Origin: Marinosulfonomonas sp.
Lineage (GTDB): Bacteria > Pseudomonadota > Alphaproteobacteria > Rhodobacterales > Rhodobacteraceae
Reading direction: 5' to 3'
Assembly: GCA_015494385.1 (NCBI GenBank)
Contig: WGBJ01000337.1
Span: 1 to 5,319 of the forward strand
Length of the DNA stretch: 5,319 nt
A program made the position numbers and the translations under genes. Under the pieces are notes generated by a model, which saw nothing but the letters and a program-made list of their open reading frames with translations, searched no databases and was not told the DNA's origin. Within the stretch, counting starts at the first letter, position 1; the number at the start of each line of letters is the position of its first letter. This document shows positions 1 through 5,319 of the stretch, one piece after another.

Positions 1-261
1 GCCCATATCTATGCCCTAAAGGCCCTGTTGAGCGAATTGCCGGAAAAGCGGGCAGACAAATCAGAAAACAAGTTCCCCCCCGCTGACCAGCCAACACAAA
101 CGCCCTCCCCGCCTTACTACGTATGGGGGGCCGGAGCGTTGATTTTATTGGTCCTGGGGGGTGGTTTCATCTTCTGGAACTACCGTAAATCCTCAGCCTC
201 GCGCCGTGCGCGGGCGGCGCGGATATCGGCCTACAAACAACGGTGGTGGAAAAAGTCATAA
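1..261 (+). CDS. C-terminal part of an unidentified single-pass membrane protein (5' end outside window)
   Basis: The reading frame is open from the first base to a TAA at 259-261, giving 86 visible residues; the true start lies upstream. A TTG at 28 could in principle start a 77-residue protein, but I see no ribosome site before it, so a truncated longer gene is more likely. Visible residues 1-15 look helical. A Pro/Thr/Ser-rich linker follows, then one hydrophobic segment at about residues 39-61 (from YYVWGAG to FIFWNYRK), and a very basic tail ending in RWWKKS. The positive-inside rule puts the tail in the cytoplasm and the missing N-terminal domain outside. I do not recognise the family. 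The layout (external domain, linker, one membrane span, basic tail) resembles the TPM protein encoded at 1694-2542, so a second TPM protein is a guess only. The gene ends 40 bp before the decarboxylase on the same strand, so the two may be co-transcribed. Confidence 0.6.
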   Translation, partial: AHIYALKALLSELPEKRADKSENKFPPADQPTQTPSPPYYVWGAGALILLVLGGGFIFWNYRKSSASRRARAARISAYKQRWWKKS

Positions 262-301
262 GGGCTTGCCAAATCTGCATCCGCGTGGCCCTATCGCGGT
301 C

Positions 302-1684
302 ATGAATCATGATGAATTGAACCACTGGTCAAAACGTGCCGCCGACTGGGCGCGGGACTATCACAAAACCCTGCGCGACCAACCGGTGCGCCCGCATCTG
401 ACCCCCGGCGATGTGGCCGCAAAACTGCCCGCGCAAGCGCCCGAGCAGGCCGAACCGATGGAACAGATCTTTGCCGATTTTGAATCCATCGTCCCCGGTG
501 CGACAACCCACTGGCAACACCCGCGTTTCTTTGCCTATTTCCCCGCCAATGCCTCGGCCGCCTCGATGCTGGCGGAACAGCTAGCCAACGCGATTGCCGG
601 GCAGGCGATGCTGTGGCAAACCGCGCCCGCCGCCAATGAAATCGAAGCGGTGATGATCAACTGGTTGCGCGATGCCATGGGTCTGCCCGACACATTCACC
701 GGCACCATCCATGACAGCGCCACCACCACCACGCTGGCCGCCATCCTGACCATGCGCGAACGCGCCCTGAACTGGGAAGGCAACAAAGCGGGCCTGTCCG
801 CCCTGCCCCGCCTGCGCCTTTATGCGTCGGGCGAAACCCATTCCAGCATCGACAAAGGCGCACGGATTGCCGGAATCGGACAGGACAATCTGGTGAAAAT
901 CCCCACCACTGATGGTTTCGCGATGGATACAGAGGCGCTGGATGCGGCCATCCGCGCCGACCTGGACGCAGGGTTCCTACCCGCCGGTGTGATCGCCTGC
1001 ACCGGCGGCACTTCGATCGGGGCCTGTGATGATATCCGCGCCACCATTGCCGTGGCCAAGGTGCATGACCTCTATACCCATGTGGATGCTGCCTGGGCCG
1101 GTTCTGCCATGATCTGCCCCGAATACCGCCATCTGTGGGACGGGGTTGAGGGGGCGGACAGCATCGTTTTCAACCCGCACAAATGGCTGGGCGCACAGTT
1201 TGATTGCGCCGTGCAGTTCCTGCGCGACCCCGCACCGCAGATCAACACGCTGGGCCTGCGGCCGGAATACCTGAACACGCTGGGGCAGGATGAAATCACC
1301 AATTACAACGAATGGACCGTGCCGCTGGGCCGCCGGTTCCGCGCGCTGAAACTGTGGTTCACCCTGCGCGCCTATGGGCTGGAAGGGTTGCGCAGCCGCA
1401 TCCGCAACCACATCAACTGGTCGCAGGAATGTCTTGAAACCATTGCGCAAATGCCGGATTTCGAAATCACCACCCCGCGTTCCTTTTCGCTGTTCACCTT
1501 CCGCTACAAGGACAGCGATGTCGAAACCGAAGCCCTGCTGTCGCGCATCAACGATGATGGCCGCATCTACCTGACCCAGACACGGCACAAGGGGCAATTC
1601 GTGATCCGTGTGCAGGTTGGCCAGTTTGATTGCACCCGTGAAGATGTCATGATGATCCCCACAGTATTAAAGGACCTAACCTAG
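302..1684 (+). CDS. Group II PLP-dependent decarboxylase, aromatic-L-amino-acid decarboxylase type
   Basis: The 460-residue cytosolic enzyme is expected to use pyridoxal phosphate to remove CO2 from an amino acid, probably an aromatic one, giving the amine. Alignment by eye with animal aromatic-L-amino-acid decarboxylase (AADC, about 480 residues) is good throughout. The PLP Schiff-base lysine is K294 in NPHKW. D262 in HVDAAWAG would contact the pyridine nitrogen, and H180 in ETHSS would stack on the ring. Y323 in RPEYLNT aligns with AADC Tyr332 of the mobile catalytic loop; Phe at this position marks aldehyde synthases, so true decarboxylation is favoured. The motif PLGRRFRALKLWF (after NEW) is also family-typical. 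The ATG at 302 is chosen because MNHDELNHWSKRAADW matches the usual N-terminus; in-frame extension to a GTG at 161 would add 47 low-complexity residues and overlap the upstream gene. No good ribosome site precedes the ATG. The exact substrate cannot be read from the sequence. Confidence 0.93.
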   Translation: MNHDELNHWSKRAADWARDYHKTLRDQPVRPHLTPGDVAAKLPAQAPEQAEPMEQIFADFESIVPGATTHWQHPRFFAYFPANASAASMLAEQLANAIAGQAMLWQTAPAANEIEAVMINWLRDAMGLPDTFTGTIHDSATTTTLAAILTMRERALNWEGNKAGLSALPRLRLYASGETHSSIDKGARIAGIGQDNLVKIPTTDGFAMDTEALDAAIRADLDAGFLPAGVIACTGGTSIGACDDIRATIAVAKVHDLYTHVDAAWAGSAMICPEYRHLWDGVEGADSIVFNPHKWLGAQFDCAVQFLRDPAPQINTLGLRPEYLNTLGQDEITNYNEWTVPLGRRFRALKLWFTLRAYGLEGLRSRIRNHINWSQECLETIAQMPDFEITTPRSFSLFTFRYKDSDVETEALLSRINDDGRIYLTQTRHKGQFVIRVQVGQFDCTREDVMMIPTVLKDLT

Positions 1685-1688
1685 GAGG
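1683..1688 (+). promoter_or_regulatory. Strong Shine-Dalgarno (AGGAGG) for the TPM gene, overlapping the decarboxylase stop codon
   Basis: A perfect AGGAGG lies 5 nt before the ATG at 1694, and its first two bases are the last two bases of the upstream TAG. This fixes the start of the TPM gene. Ribosomes terminating on the decarboxylase would land directly on the next initiation site, which argues for co-transcription and probable translational coupling. Confidence 0.85.
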
Positions 1689-1693
1689 CCCGA

Positions 1694-2542
1694 ATGGCCC
1701 GAATTTTAACATTTTTATTCATTTTATTACCGACATTCACATACGCCCAAAACTACCCCGATTTTGAAACTGCTTATGTGAACGACTACGCCAATATCAT
1801 TGACGAGCAGACGGAAAAGCGTCTGACGGATCAGTTAAAATCTTTGCAACAGGACCATGATGTCGAGGCCACGGTGCTGACCATCGACAGCCGCAAAACC
1901 TATGGCGACAGCCCCAGTCTGGAATATTTCGCCACCGAGTTGTTCAACAAATGGGGCATAGGCAATGCTGATCGCAATGACGGTATTCTGATCCTTGTGA
2001 TCCGCAATGACCACGAAATGCGGGTGGAACTGGGCAGCGGTTATGGCACGGGGTTTAACCGCGCGGCACAGGAAACCATTGACGATTATTTCCTGCCCTC
2101 GTTTCGCAATGACAAATACGCCCAGGGGATCGAACGCGGCACCACCGAAATCATCCGCCGCATTGCCCTGCCCTTTGCCGAGGGGCGACCGGAACCGGAA
2201 AAATCCGAACGTTCCAGTAAATCAGGTGGGCGTATTGCCATTTTCACCGCGATGATCGGCTTTGTTCTGTTTTCCCTACGACGTAAGATTGGCGATCTGA
2301 TGGTCAGGTTTCGCAAATGCCCCAATTGCGGCCGCAACGGCCTTCGGCGCAAACGCGAAATCCAGTTTTCCGCCACCAGCACCACGGCCGGACAAGGCAA
2401 AAGCACCACGACCTGCGACTACTGTGATTACTACAAAACCGACACCTATATCATCCCCCGCCGCTCCACTTCCTCTACGTCTTCCAGAGGCGGGTTTGGT
2501 GGTGGCTCGTCATCTGGTGGCGGTGCTTCGGGGCGTTGGTAG
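1694..2542 (+). CDS. TPM-domain (YgcG-like) protein with signal peptide, membrane span, Cys4 zinc-ribbon-like segment and Gly/Ser tail
   Basis: The protein has 282 residues. Residues 1-18 form a signal peptide with likely cleavage after TYA. A TPM domain follows: YVNDYANII (28-36), WGIGNADRNDGILILV (87-102), RVELGSGYG (110-118) and a helical FLPSFRNDKYAQGIERGT block. A short hydrophobic span lies at about 181-195, followed by RRK, which puts the TPM domain outside the cytoplasm and the rest inside. The C-terminal part carries CPNC (C209, C212) and CDYC (C241, C244), a plausible zinc ribbon, and ends in a Gly/Ser-rich stretch (266-282) closing with GASGRW, typical of YgcG-type proteins. TPM domains have been linked to photosystem II repair in plants (TLP18.3/Psb32) and to envelope stress in bacteria; the biochemical role here is unknown. 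The ATG is fixed by AGGAGG. The signal-peptide region is noticeably more AT-rich than the flanking genes. It follows the decarboxylase by 9 bp. Confidence 0.92.
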   Translation: MARILTFLFILLPTFTYAQNYPDFETAYVNDYANIIDEQTEKRLTDQLKSLQQDHDVEATVLTIDSRKTYGDSPSLEYFATELFNKWGIGNADRNDGILILVIRNDHEMRVELGSGYGTGFNRAAQETIDDYFLPSFRNDKYAQGIERGTTEIIRRIALPFAEGRPEPEKSERSSKSGGRIAIFTAMIGFVLFSLRRKIGDLMVRFRKCPNCGRNGLRRKREIQFSATSTTAGQGKSTTTCDYCDYYKTDTYIIPRRSTSSTSSRGGFGGGSSSGGGASGRW

Positions 2543-2620
2543 CGTGTGAAAAATCACGGCCGGAATATAAGATTCTATGCCTGCGGCGCGGATATTTATG
2601 GAACAAAGATTTGGCAGGGC

Positions 2621-2649
2621 TGGACAGAGGGGCGCAATTTCCGTTAACT
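2621..2649 (+). promoter_or_regulatory. Possible sigma-70-type promoter for the hydroxyacyl-CoA dehydrogenase gene
   Basis: TGGACA at 2621-2626 matches the -35 consensus at five of six bases. Seventeen bases later, TTAACT at 2644-2649 matches the -10 consensus at only three of six. Transcription would then start near the middle of the palindrome at 2643-2668, so that palindrome would cover the -10 box and start site. The weak -10 keeps this tentative. An alternative -35, TTGGCA at 2611-2616, pairs only with a very poor -10. Confidence 0.35.
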
Positions 2650-2668
2650 GAACACATGTTCATTTAAC
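2643..2668 (+). promoter_or_regulatory. 26-bp near-perfect palindrome, candidate repressor operator
   Basis: The left arm is GTTAACTGAACA, the centre is CA, and the right arm is TGTTCATTTAAC. Eleven of the twelve arm positions pair; the only mismatch is C2648 against T2663. The inner TGAACA/TGTTCA half-sites are perfect. The element ends one base before the GGAGG of the dehydrogenase gene. Its two-base centre makes a good RNA hairpin unlikely and fits a site bound by a dimeric DNA-binding protein. TetR-family repressors, which often control acyl-CoA catabolism genes, use operators of this size; naming that family is inference. No second copy is visible in the window. Confidence 0.6.
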
Positions 2669-2669
2669 C

Positions 2670-2674
2670 GGAGG
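2670..2674 (+). promoter_or_regulatory. Shine-Dalgarno (GGAGG) for the hydroxyacyl-CoA dehydrogenase gene
   Basis: GGAGG lies 5 nt before the ATG at 2680, which fixes the start so that the Rossmann nucleotide-binding motif begins at residue 11, as expected for this family. Confidence 0.8.
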
Positions 2675-2679
2675 CCCCC

Positions 2680-3435
2680 ATGCAAATCGACCAGACAGCA
2701 GCCATCATCACCGGCGGGGCCTCGGGCCTTGGCGAAGCCACAGCGCGCGCCTTGCGGGACGCGGGTGCCCAAGTGGTCATCTTTGATCGTGACGCCGAAC
2801 GTGGCGCGGCCGTGGCCGGTGAAATCGGCGCGGGTTTTGCCGAAGTGGATGTGACGGCCGAGGACAGCGTGGCGGCAGGTATCAAGACGGCGGTGGCGCA
2901 TATGGGCAAGATCAACGCCTGTGTGAACTGCGCGGGCATCGCATCAGGCGAGAAAACCGTGGGCCGTGACGGGCCGCACCGGCTGGACAGCTTCAGGCGC
3001 ACGATCGACATTAATCTGGTCGGCACCTTCAACGTGCTGCGACTGGCGGCGGCGGAAATGTCGAACAATGAACCGGATCAGGACGGCGCGCGCGGTGTGA
3101 TCGTCAACACTGCCTCTATCGCCGCCTTTGACGGGCAGATGGGCCAGGCGTCCTATGCGGCGTCCAAGGCGGGGATCGCAGGGCTGTCACTGCCCGTGGC
3201 CCGCGATCTGGCGCGAAACGGCATCCGCGTGATGGCGATTGCACCGGGGATATTCCTGACACCGATGCTGGAAGGGCTGGGGCAGGAAATCATCGACGGG
3301 TTGGCTGTGGATGTGACCTTTCCCAAGCGGTTGGGCAAGCCTGCGGAATATGCCTCGCTGGTGAAATTCATCATTGAAAATGATTACCTGAACGGCGAAG
3401 TGATCCGGATCGATGGGGCGCTGAGGATGCGTTAA
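2680..3435 (+). CDS. Short-chain dehydrogenase, type-2 3-hydroxyacyl-CoA dehydrogenase (HSD10-like)
   Basis: The 251-residue protein is a classical short-chain dehydrogenase/reductase, expected to oxidise (S)-3-hydroxyacyl-CoA or 2-methyl-3-hydroxybutyryl-CoA with NAD+ in fatty-acid or isoleucine breakdown in the cytosol. The nucleotide-binding loop is TGGASGLG (11-18). D36 at the end of the second strand favours NAD over NADP. NCAG is at 83-86, and the catalytic set is N112, S146, Y159 and K163. Stretches closely matching human HSD17B10 (by memory) include GTFNVLRLAAAEM, NEPDQDGARGVIVNTAS, VMAIAPGIFLTPML, RLGKPAEYA and the terminal LNGEVIRIDGALRM; length also agrees (261 in human). The GEVIRIDGA ending is typical of this subfamily rather than of FabG ketoreductases. 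It has its own putative promoter and operator, separated by 137 bp from the TPM gene, so it is probably regulated independently. Bacterial relatives often sit beside acyl-CoA dehydrogenase genes; none is visible here. Confidence 0.92.
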   Translation: MQIDQTAAIITGGASGLGEATARALRDAGAQVVIFDRDAERGAAVAGEIGAGFAEVDVTAEDSVAAGIKTAVAHMGKINACVNCAGIASGEKTVGRDGPHRLDSFRRTIDINLVGTFNVLRLAAAEMSNNEPDQDGARGVIVNTASIAAFDGQMGQASYAASKAGIAGLSLPVARDLARNGIRVMAIAPGIFLTPMLEGLGQEIIDGLAVDVTFPKRLGKPAEYASLVKFIIENDYLNGEVIRIDGALRMR

Positions 3436-3451
3436 GGGCGCAGCCACGGGA

Positions 3452-5266
3452 TTATTTCTGCTCTGCCGCTTTTTCCTCAAGCATCATCCATTCTTCCTCG
3501 GCCGCATCCAGCATCGCCTGACGTTCCACCAGCGCATCGGTGCCCTTCTGGAATTTCATTGGCTCCTTGGCGAACATATCCGGGTCCGACAGGAAATCGG
3601 CCAGCTTGTTGATCTCGGCCTCCAGCCGTTCGATCACGGCGGGCAATTCCTCCAGCCGGTGTTGTTCGACAAAGGACAATCCGGTTTCGGCGGGCTTGTC
3701 TGCCGGTTTGGCTTTGGGTTGTTTTTTCTTCTTGCCCGCCTTGTCATCGCCTGCCATCACACCGCGCTGCGACTGGTAATCCGACCAGCCACCAGCATAG
3801 ACCGTGGCCTTGCCATCGCCTTCCATCGCGATGGTGGTGCGCACCACGCGGTCCAGAAAATCGCGGTCATGGCTGACCAGCAAAACCGTGCCTTTATAAT
3901 CGGTTAGCAGTTCCTGCAACAGATCGAGCGTTTCCACGTCCAGATCGTTGGTGGGTTCATCCAGCACCAGCAGATTGCTTTCCCGCGCCATGATTTTCGC
4001 CAGCAGCAACCGCGCCTTTTCCCCGCCCGAAAGCGAGCGAACGGGCGCGCGCATCTGGGCTTCGTCAAACAGGAAATCCTTCAGATACCCGACCACATGG
4101 CGCGGATTGCCCCGCACCATCACCTGATCGGCCTTGCCCGAAACGCGCAGGTCCATATCGCCGGTCATGGATTCCCACAGGCTGACATCAGGGTCCAGTT
4201 GCGCGCGGTTCTGGTCAAACAGCGCGATGTCCAGATTGGTGCCCAGCGACACGGTGCCGCTATCAGGTTCCAGACGGCCAATCAGCATGTTCAGCAGCGT
4301 GGTTTTGCCCACCCCGTTGGGGCCAACAAAGCCGATACAATCACCGCGCTGAATTTTCAGGGAAAAATTGGAAACGATTGTTTTTCCGTCATATTCCTTG
4401 GAAATATCAATCGCCTCGATCACCTTTTTACCGGATTTCTGTCCCGCCTCAAGCACCATTTCCGCCGTGCCCTGGCGTTTGATTTGGGCCGACCGGGTTG
4501 CGCGCAATTCCTGCAAGGCGCGCACACGGCCCTGATTGCGTTTGCGCCGCGCGGAAATGCCCTCGACCGCCCAACGGGCCTCGGCCTTGATCTTGCGATT
4601 CAGCTTGTGGCGGGCGTCATCCTCTTCTTCCCACATCTTGTCGCGCCAGGCTTCGAATTCGGCAAAACCCTTTTCTTGCCGGCGCACTATTCCCCTGTCA
4701 ATCCAAAGGGTTGCGCGGGTTAACGCATTCAGGAATGCGCGGTCATGTGAAATGATGACATAGGCGGTGCGGGTGGTTTTCAGATAATCCTCTAGCCAGC
4801 CAATCGCCTGAATATCCAGATGGTTTGTGGGTTCGTCCAGCAGCATCAGTTCCGGCGATTCCGCCAGCAGTTTGGCCAAAGCCGCACGGCGACGTTCGCC
4901 GCCCGAGGCGGTGGAAACAGCACCGGCGGGGTCAAACTTCAGCCCCTCGGCCACACGTTCGACCAGATAATCCTCGCCCGCCATCAACCCGCTGGAGGCG
5001 TAATCTCCAAGCGTGGTAAACCCTGCAAAATCAGGGTCTTGCTCCATATAGCCGACCTTGACACCGGGCGATGTGACCACCGCGCCGCTGTCGGCTTCGA
5101 CCAGTCCGGCCATCACCTTCATCAGGGTGGATTTGCCCGAGCCATTGCGCCCGACAAGCGCCACACGGTCCCCGGGTTGCACGACCAGCGACAGGCCGGA
5201 AAACACCGGATCCCCGCCAAAGGTTAACGATATATCTGTCAGTTGTAATAAAGGTGCTCTTGCCAT
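3452..5266 (-). CDS. uup: ABC-F family ATPase Uup
   Basis: The 604-residue soluble protein has two ATP-binding domains and no membrane segments. Domain 1 has Walker A GRNGSGKST (K45), signature SGGER (121-125), Walker B ending LLDEP (E145) and switch H174. Domain 2 has GPNGVGKTT (K321), SGGEK (413-417), VLDEPTNDLD (E437) and H466. The linker segment with GISARRKRNQGRVRALQ (236-252), the PRHVVGYLKDFLF block (388-400) and DEPTNDLDVETL are hallmarks of Uup rather than EttA or YheS. A Lys/Pro/Ala-rich spacer (509-527) leads to a C-terminal coiled-coil domain (about 530-604), which in E. coli Uup binds DNA. Uup has been linked to precise transposon excision, replication-intermediate handling and ribosome function. 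Both ATPase sites look intact. Compared with E. coli Uup (about 635 residues) it has some extra residues around 368-382. An in-frame TAG 9 bp upstream (5278-5276) excludes a longer N-terminus. Its stop faces the dehydrogenase stop across 16 bp. Confidence 0.96.
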   Translation of the reverse strand: MARAPLLQLTDISLTFGGDPVFSGLSLVVQPGDRVALVGRNGSGKSTLMKVMAGLVEADSGAVVTSPGVKVGYMEQDPDFAGFTTLGDYASSGLMAGEDYLVERVAEGLKFDPAGAVSTASGGERRRAALAKLLAESPELMLLDEPTNHLDIQAIGWLEDYLKTTRTAYVIISHDRAFLNALTRATLWIDRGIVRRQEKGFAEFEAWRDKMWEEEDDARHKLNRKIKAEARWAVEGISARRKRNQGRVRALQELRATRSAQIKRQGTAEMVLEAGQKSGKKVIEAIDISKEYDGKTIVSNFSLKIQRGDCIGFVGPNGVGKTTLLNMLIGRLEPDSGTVSLGTNLDIALFDQNRAQLDPDVSLWESMTGDMDLRVSGKADQVMVRGNPRHVVGYLKDFLFDEAQMRAPVRSLSGGEKARLLLAKIMARESNLLVLDEPTNDLDVETLDLLQELLTDYKGTVLLVSHDRDFLDRVVRTTIAMEGDGKATVYAGGWSDYQSQRGVMAGDDKAGKKKKQPKAKPADKPAETGLSFVEQHRLEELPAVIERLEAEINKLADFLSDPDMFAKEPMKFQKGTDALVERQAMLDAAEEEWMMLEEKAAEQK

Positions 5267-5272
5267 GTGGGT

Positions 5273-5301
5273 TGGCTATGCGGTGGATCGAAAAAGGTCA
5301 A
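5273..5301 (-). promoter_or_regulatory. Possible uup promoter giving a leaderless transcript
   Basis: On the minus strand, TTGACC (5301-5296) matches the -35 consensus at five of six bases. Seventeen bases later comes TAGCCA (5278-5273), a poor -10 keeping only the initial TA. The TTGACC begins exactly 35 bases before the uup ATG, so transcription would begin at or next to the start codon. No Shine-Dalgarno is present between this box and the ATG. The weak -10 and the window edge limit confidence. Confidence 0.3.
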
Positions 5302-5319
5302 TGGCTGTTATCCGGCAAC

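Noticed and set aside
161..301. In-frame upstream extension of the decarboxylase to a GTG at 161
   Set aside because: The added 47 residues are low-complexity, overlap the upstream membrane-protein gene in another frame by 101 bp, and do not resemble the family; the ATG at 302 gives the expected N-terminus.
718..733. CAC/ACC triplet run in the decarboxylase as a microsatellite
   Set aside because: It encodes a Thr run at a position where the family normally has a Ser/Thr/Ala-rich PLP-phosphate-binding segment, so it is protein-driven and too short to be a slippage tract of note.
977..1597. Long open frame (206 codons) on the minus strand inside the decarboxylase
   Set aside because: It lies entirely antisense to a well-supported gene, has no recognisable domain or ribosome site, and is the usual by-product of GC-rich codon use.
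2545..2558. Small hairpin (GTGA-AAAA-TCAC) right after the TPM stop codon as a terminator
   Set aside because: The stem is only four to five pairs, weak in GC, and has no T-run after it.
2563..2575. Short inverted repeat GAAT-N5-ATTC in the gap after the TPM gene, checked as a second operator (positions approximate)
   Set aside because: Four-base arms are expected often by chance and do not share the half-site of the main palindrome.
3402..3411. Palindrome GATCCGGATC near the end of the dehydrogenase gene
   Set aside because: It is explained by the conserved VIRID codons and is short enough to arise by chance.
4097..4723. Long open frame (208 codons) on the plus strand inside uup
   Set aside because: It is fully antisense to conserved ATPase sequence and its translation shows no family features.
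5301..5319. Possible start of a divergent plus-strand gene (ATG at 5301 after AAAAAGGTCA)
   Set aside because: Only six codons are visible before the window ends and the ribosome site (AAGG, 3 nt from the ATG) is weak and too close; it cannot be supported here.

Overview
The window reads like chromosomal DNA of an alphaproteobacterium, most likely Rhodobacterales (Roseobacter-type). The basis is GC-rich coding with matching codon choice, AGGAGG or GGAGG ribosome sites, and the character of the Uup and HSD10-like proteins. This assignment is inference from protein style, not from a marker gene. Most of the window is ordinary, intact housekeeping or metabolic sequence. I see no transposon, CRISPR array, tRNA, rRNA or phage sequence.

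Layout. Positions 1-261 hold the 3' end of a membrane protein whose start lies outside the window. At 302-1684, on the same strand, is a complete group II PLP-dependent decarboxylase of the aromatic-L-amino-acid decarboxylase type. Its stop codon overlaps a perfect AGGAGG that serves the next gene (1694-2542), a secreted or membrane-anchored TPM-domain (YgcG-like) protein with a Cys4 zinc-ribbon-like segment and a Gly/Ser-rich tail. These genes look like one transcription unit, with the last two tightly coupled.

A 137-bp gap follows. It carries a possible promoter and a striking 26-bp near-perfect palindrome just before the ribosome site of the next gene (2680-3435), a short-chain dehydrogenase closely resembling type-2 3-hydroxyacyl-CoA dehydrogenase (HSD10). 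Such enzymes act in fatty-acid and isoleucine breakdown, so the palindrome is a good candidate operator for a catabolic repressor.

On the opposite strand, converging with only 16 bp between stops, lies a full-length uup gene (3452-5266), an ABC-F ATPase with two ATP-binding domains and a C-terminal coiled-coil domain. Its start is fixed by an in-frame stop just upstream, has no Shine-Dalgarno, and sits 35 bp from a TTGACC box, so its mRNA may be leaderless.

The genes do not form one obvious pathway. The points most worth a second look are the palindrome, the pairing of an amino-acid decarboxylase with a TPM protein, and the possible leaderless start of uup.
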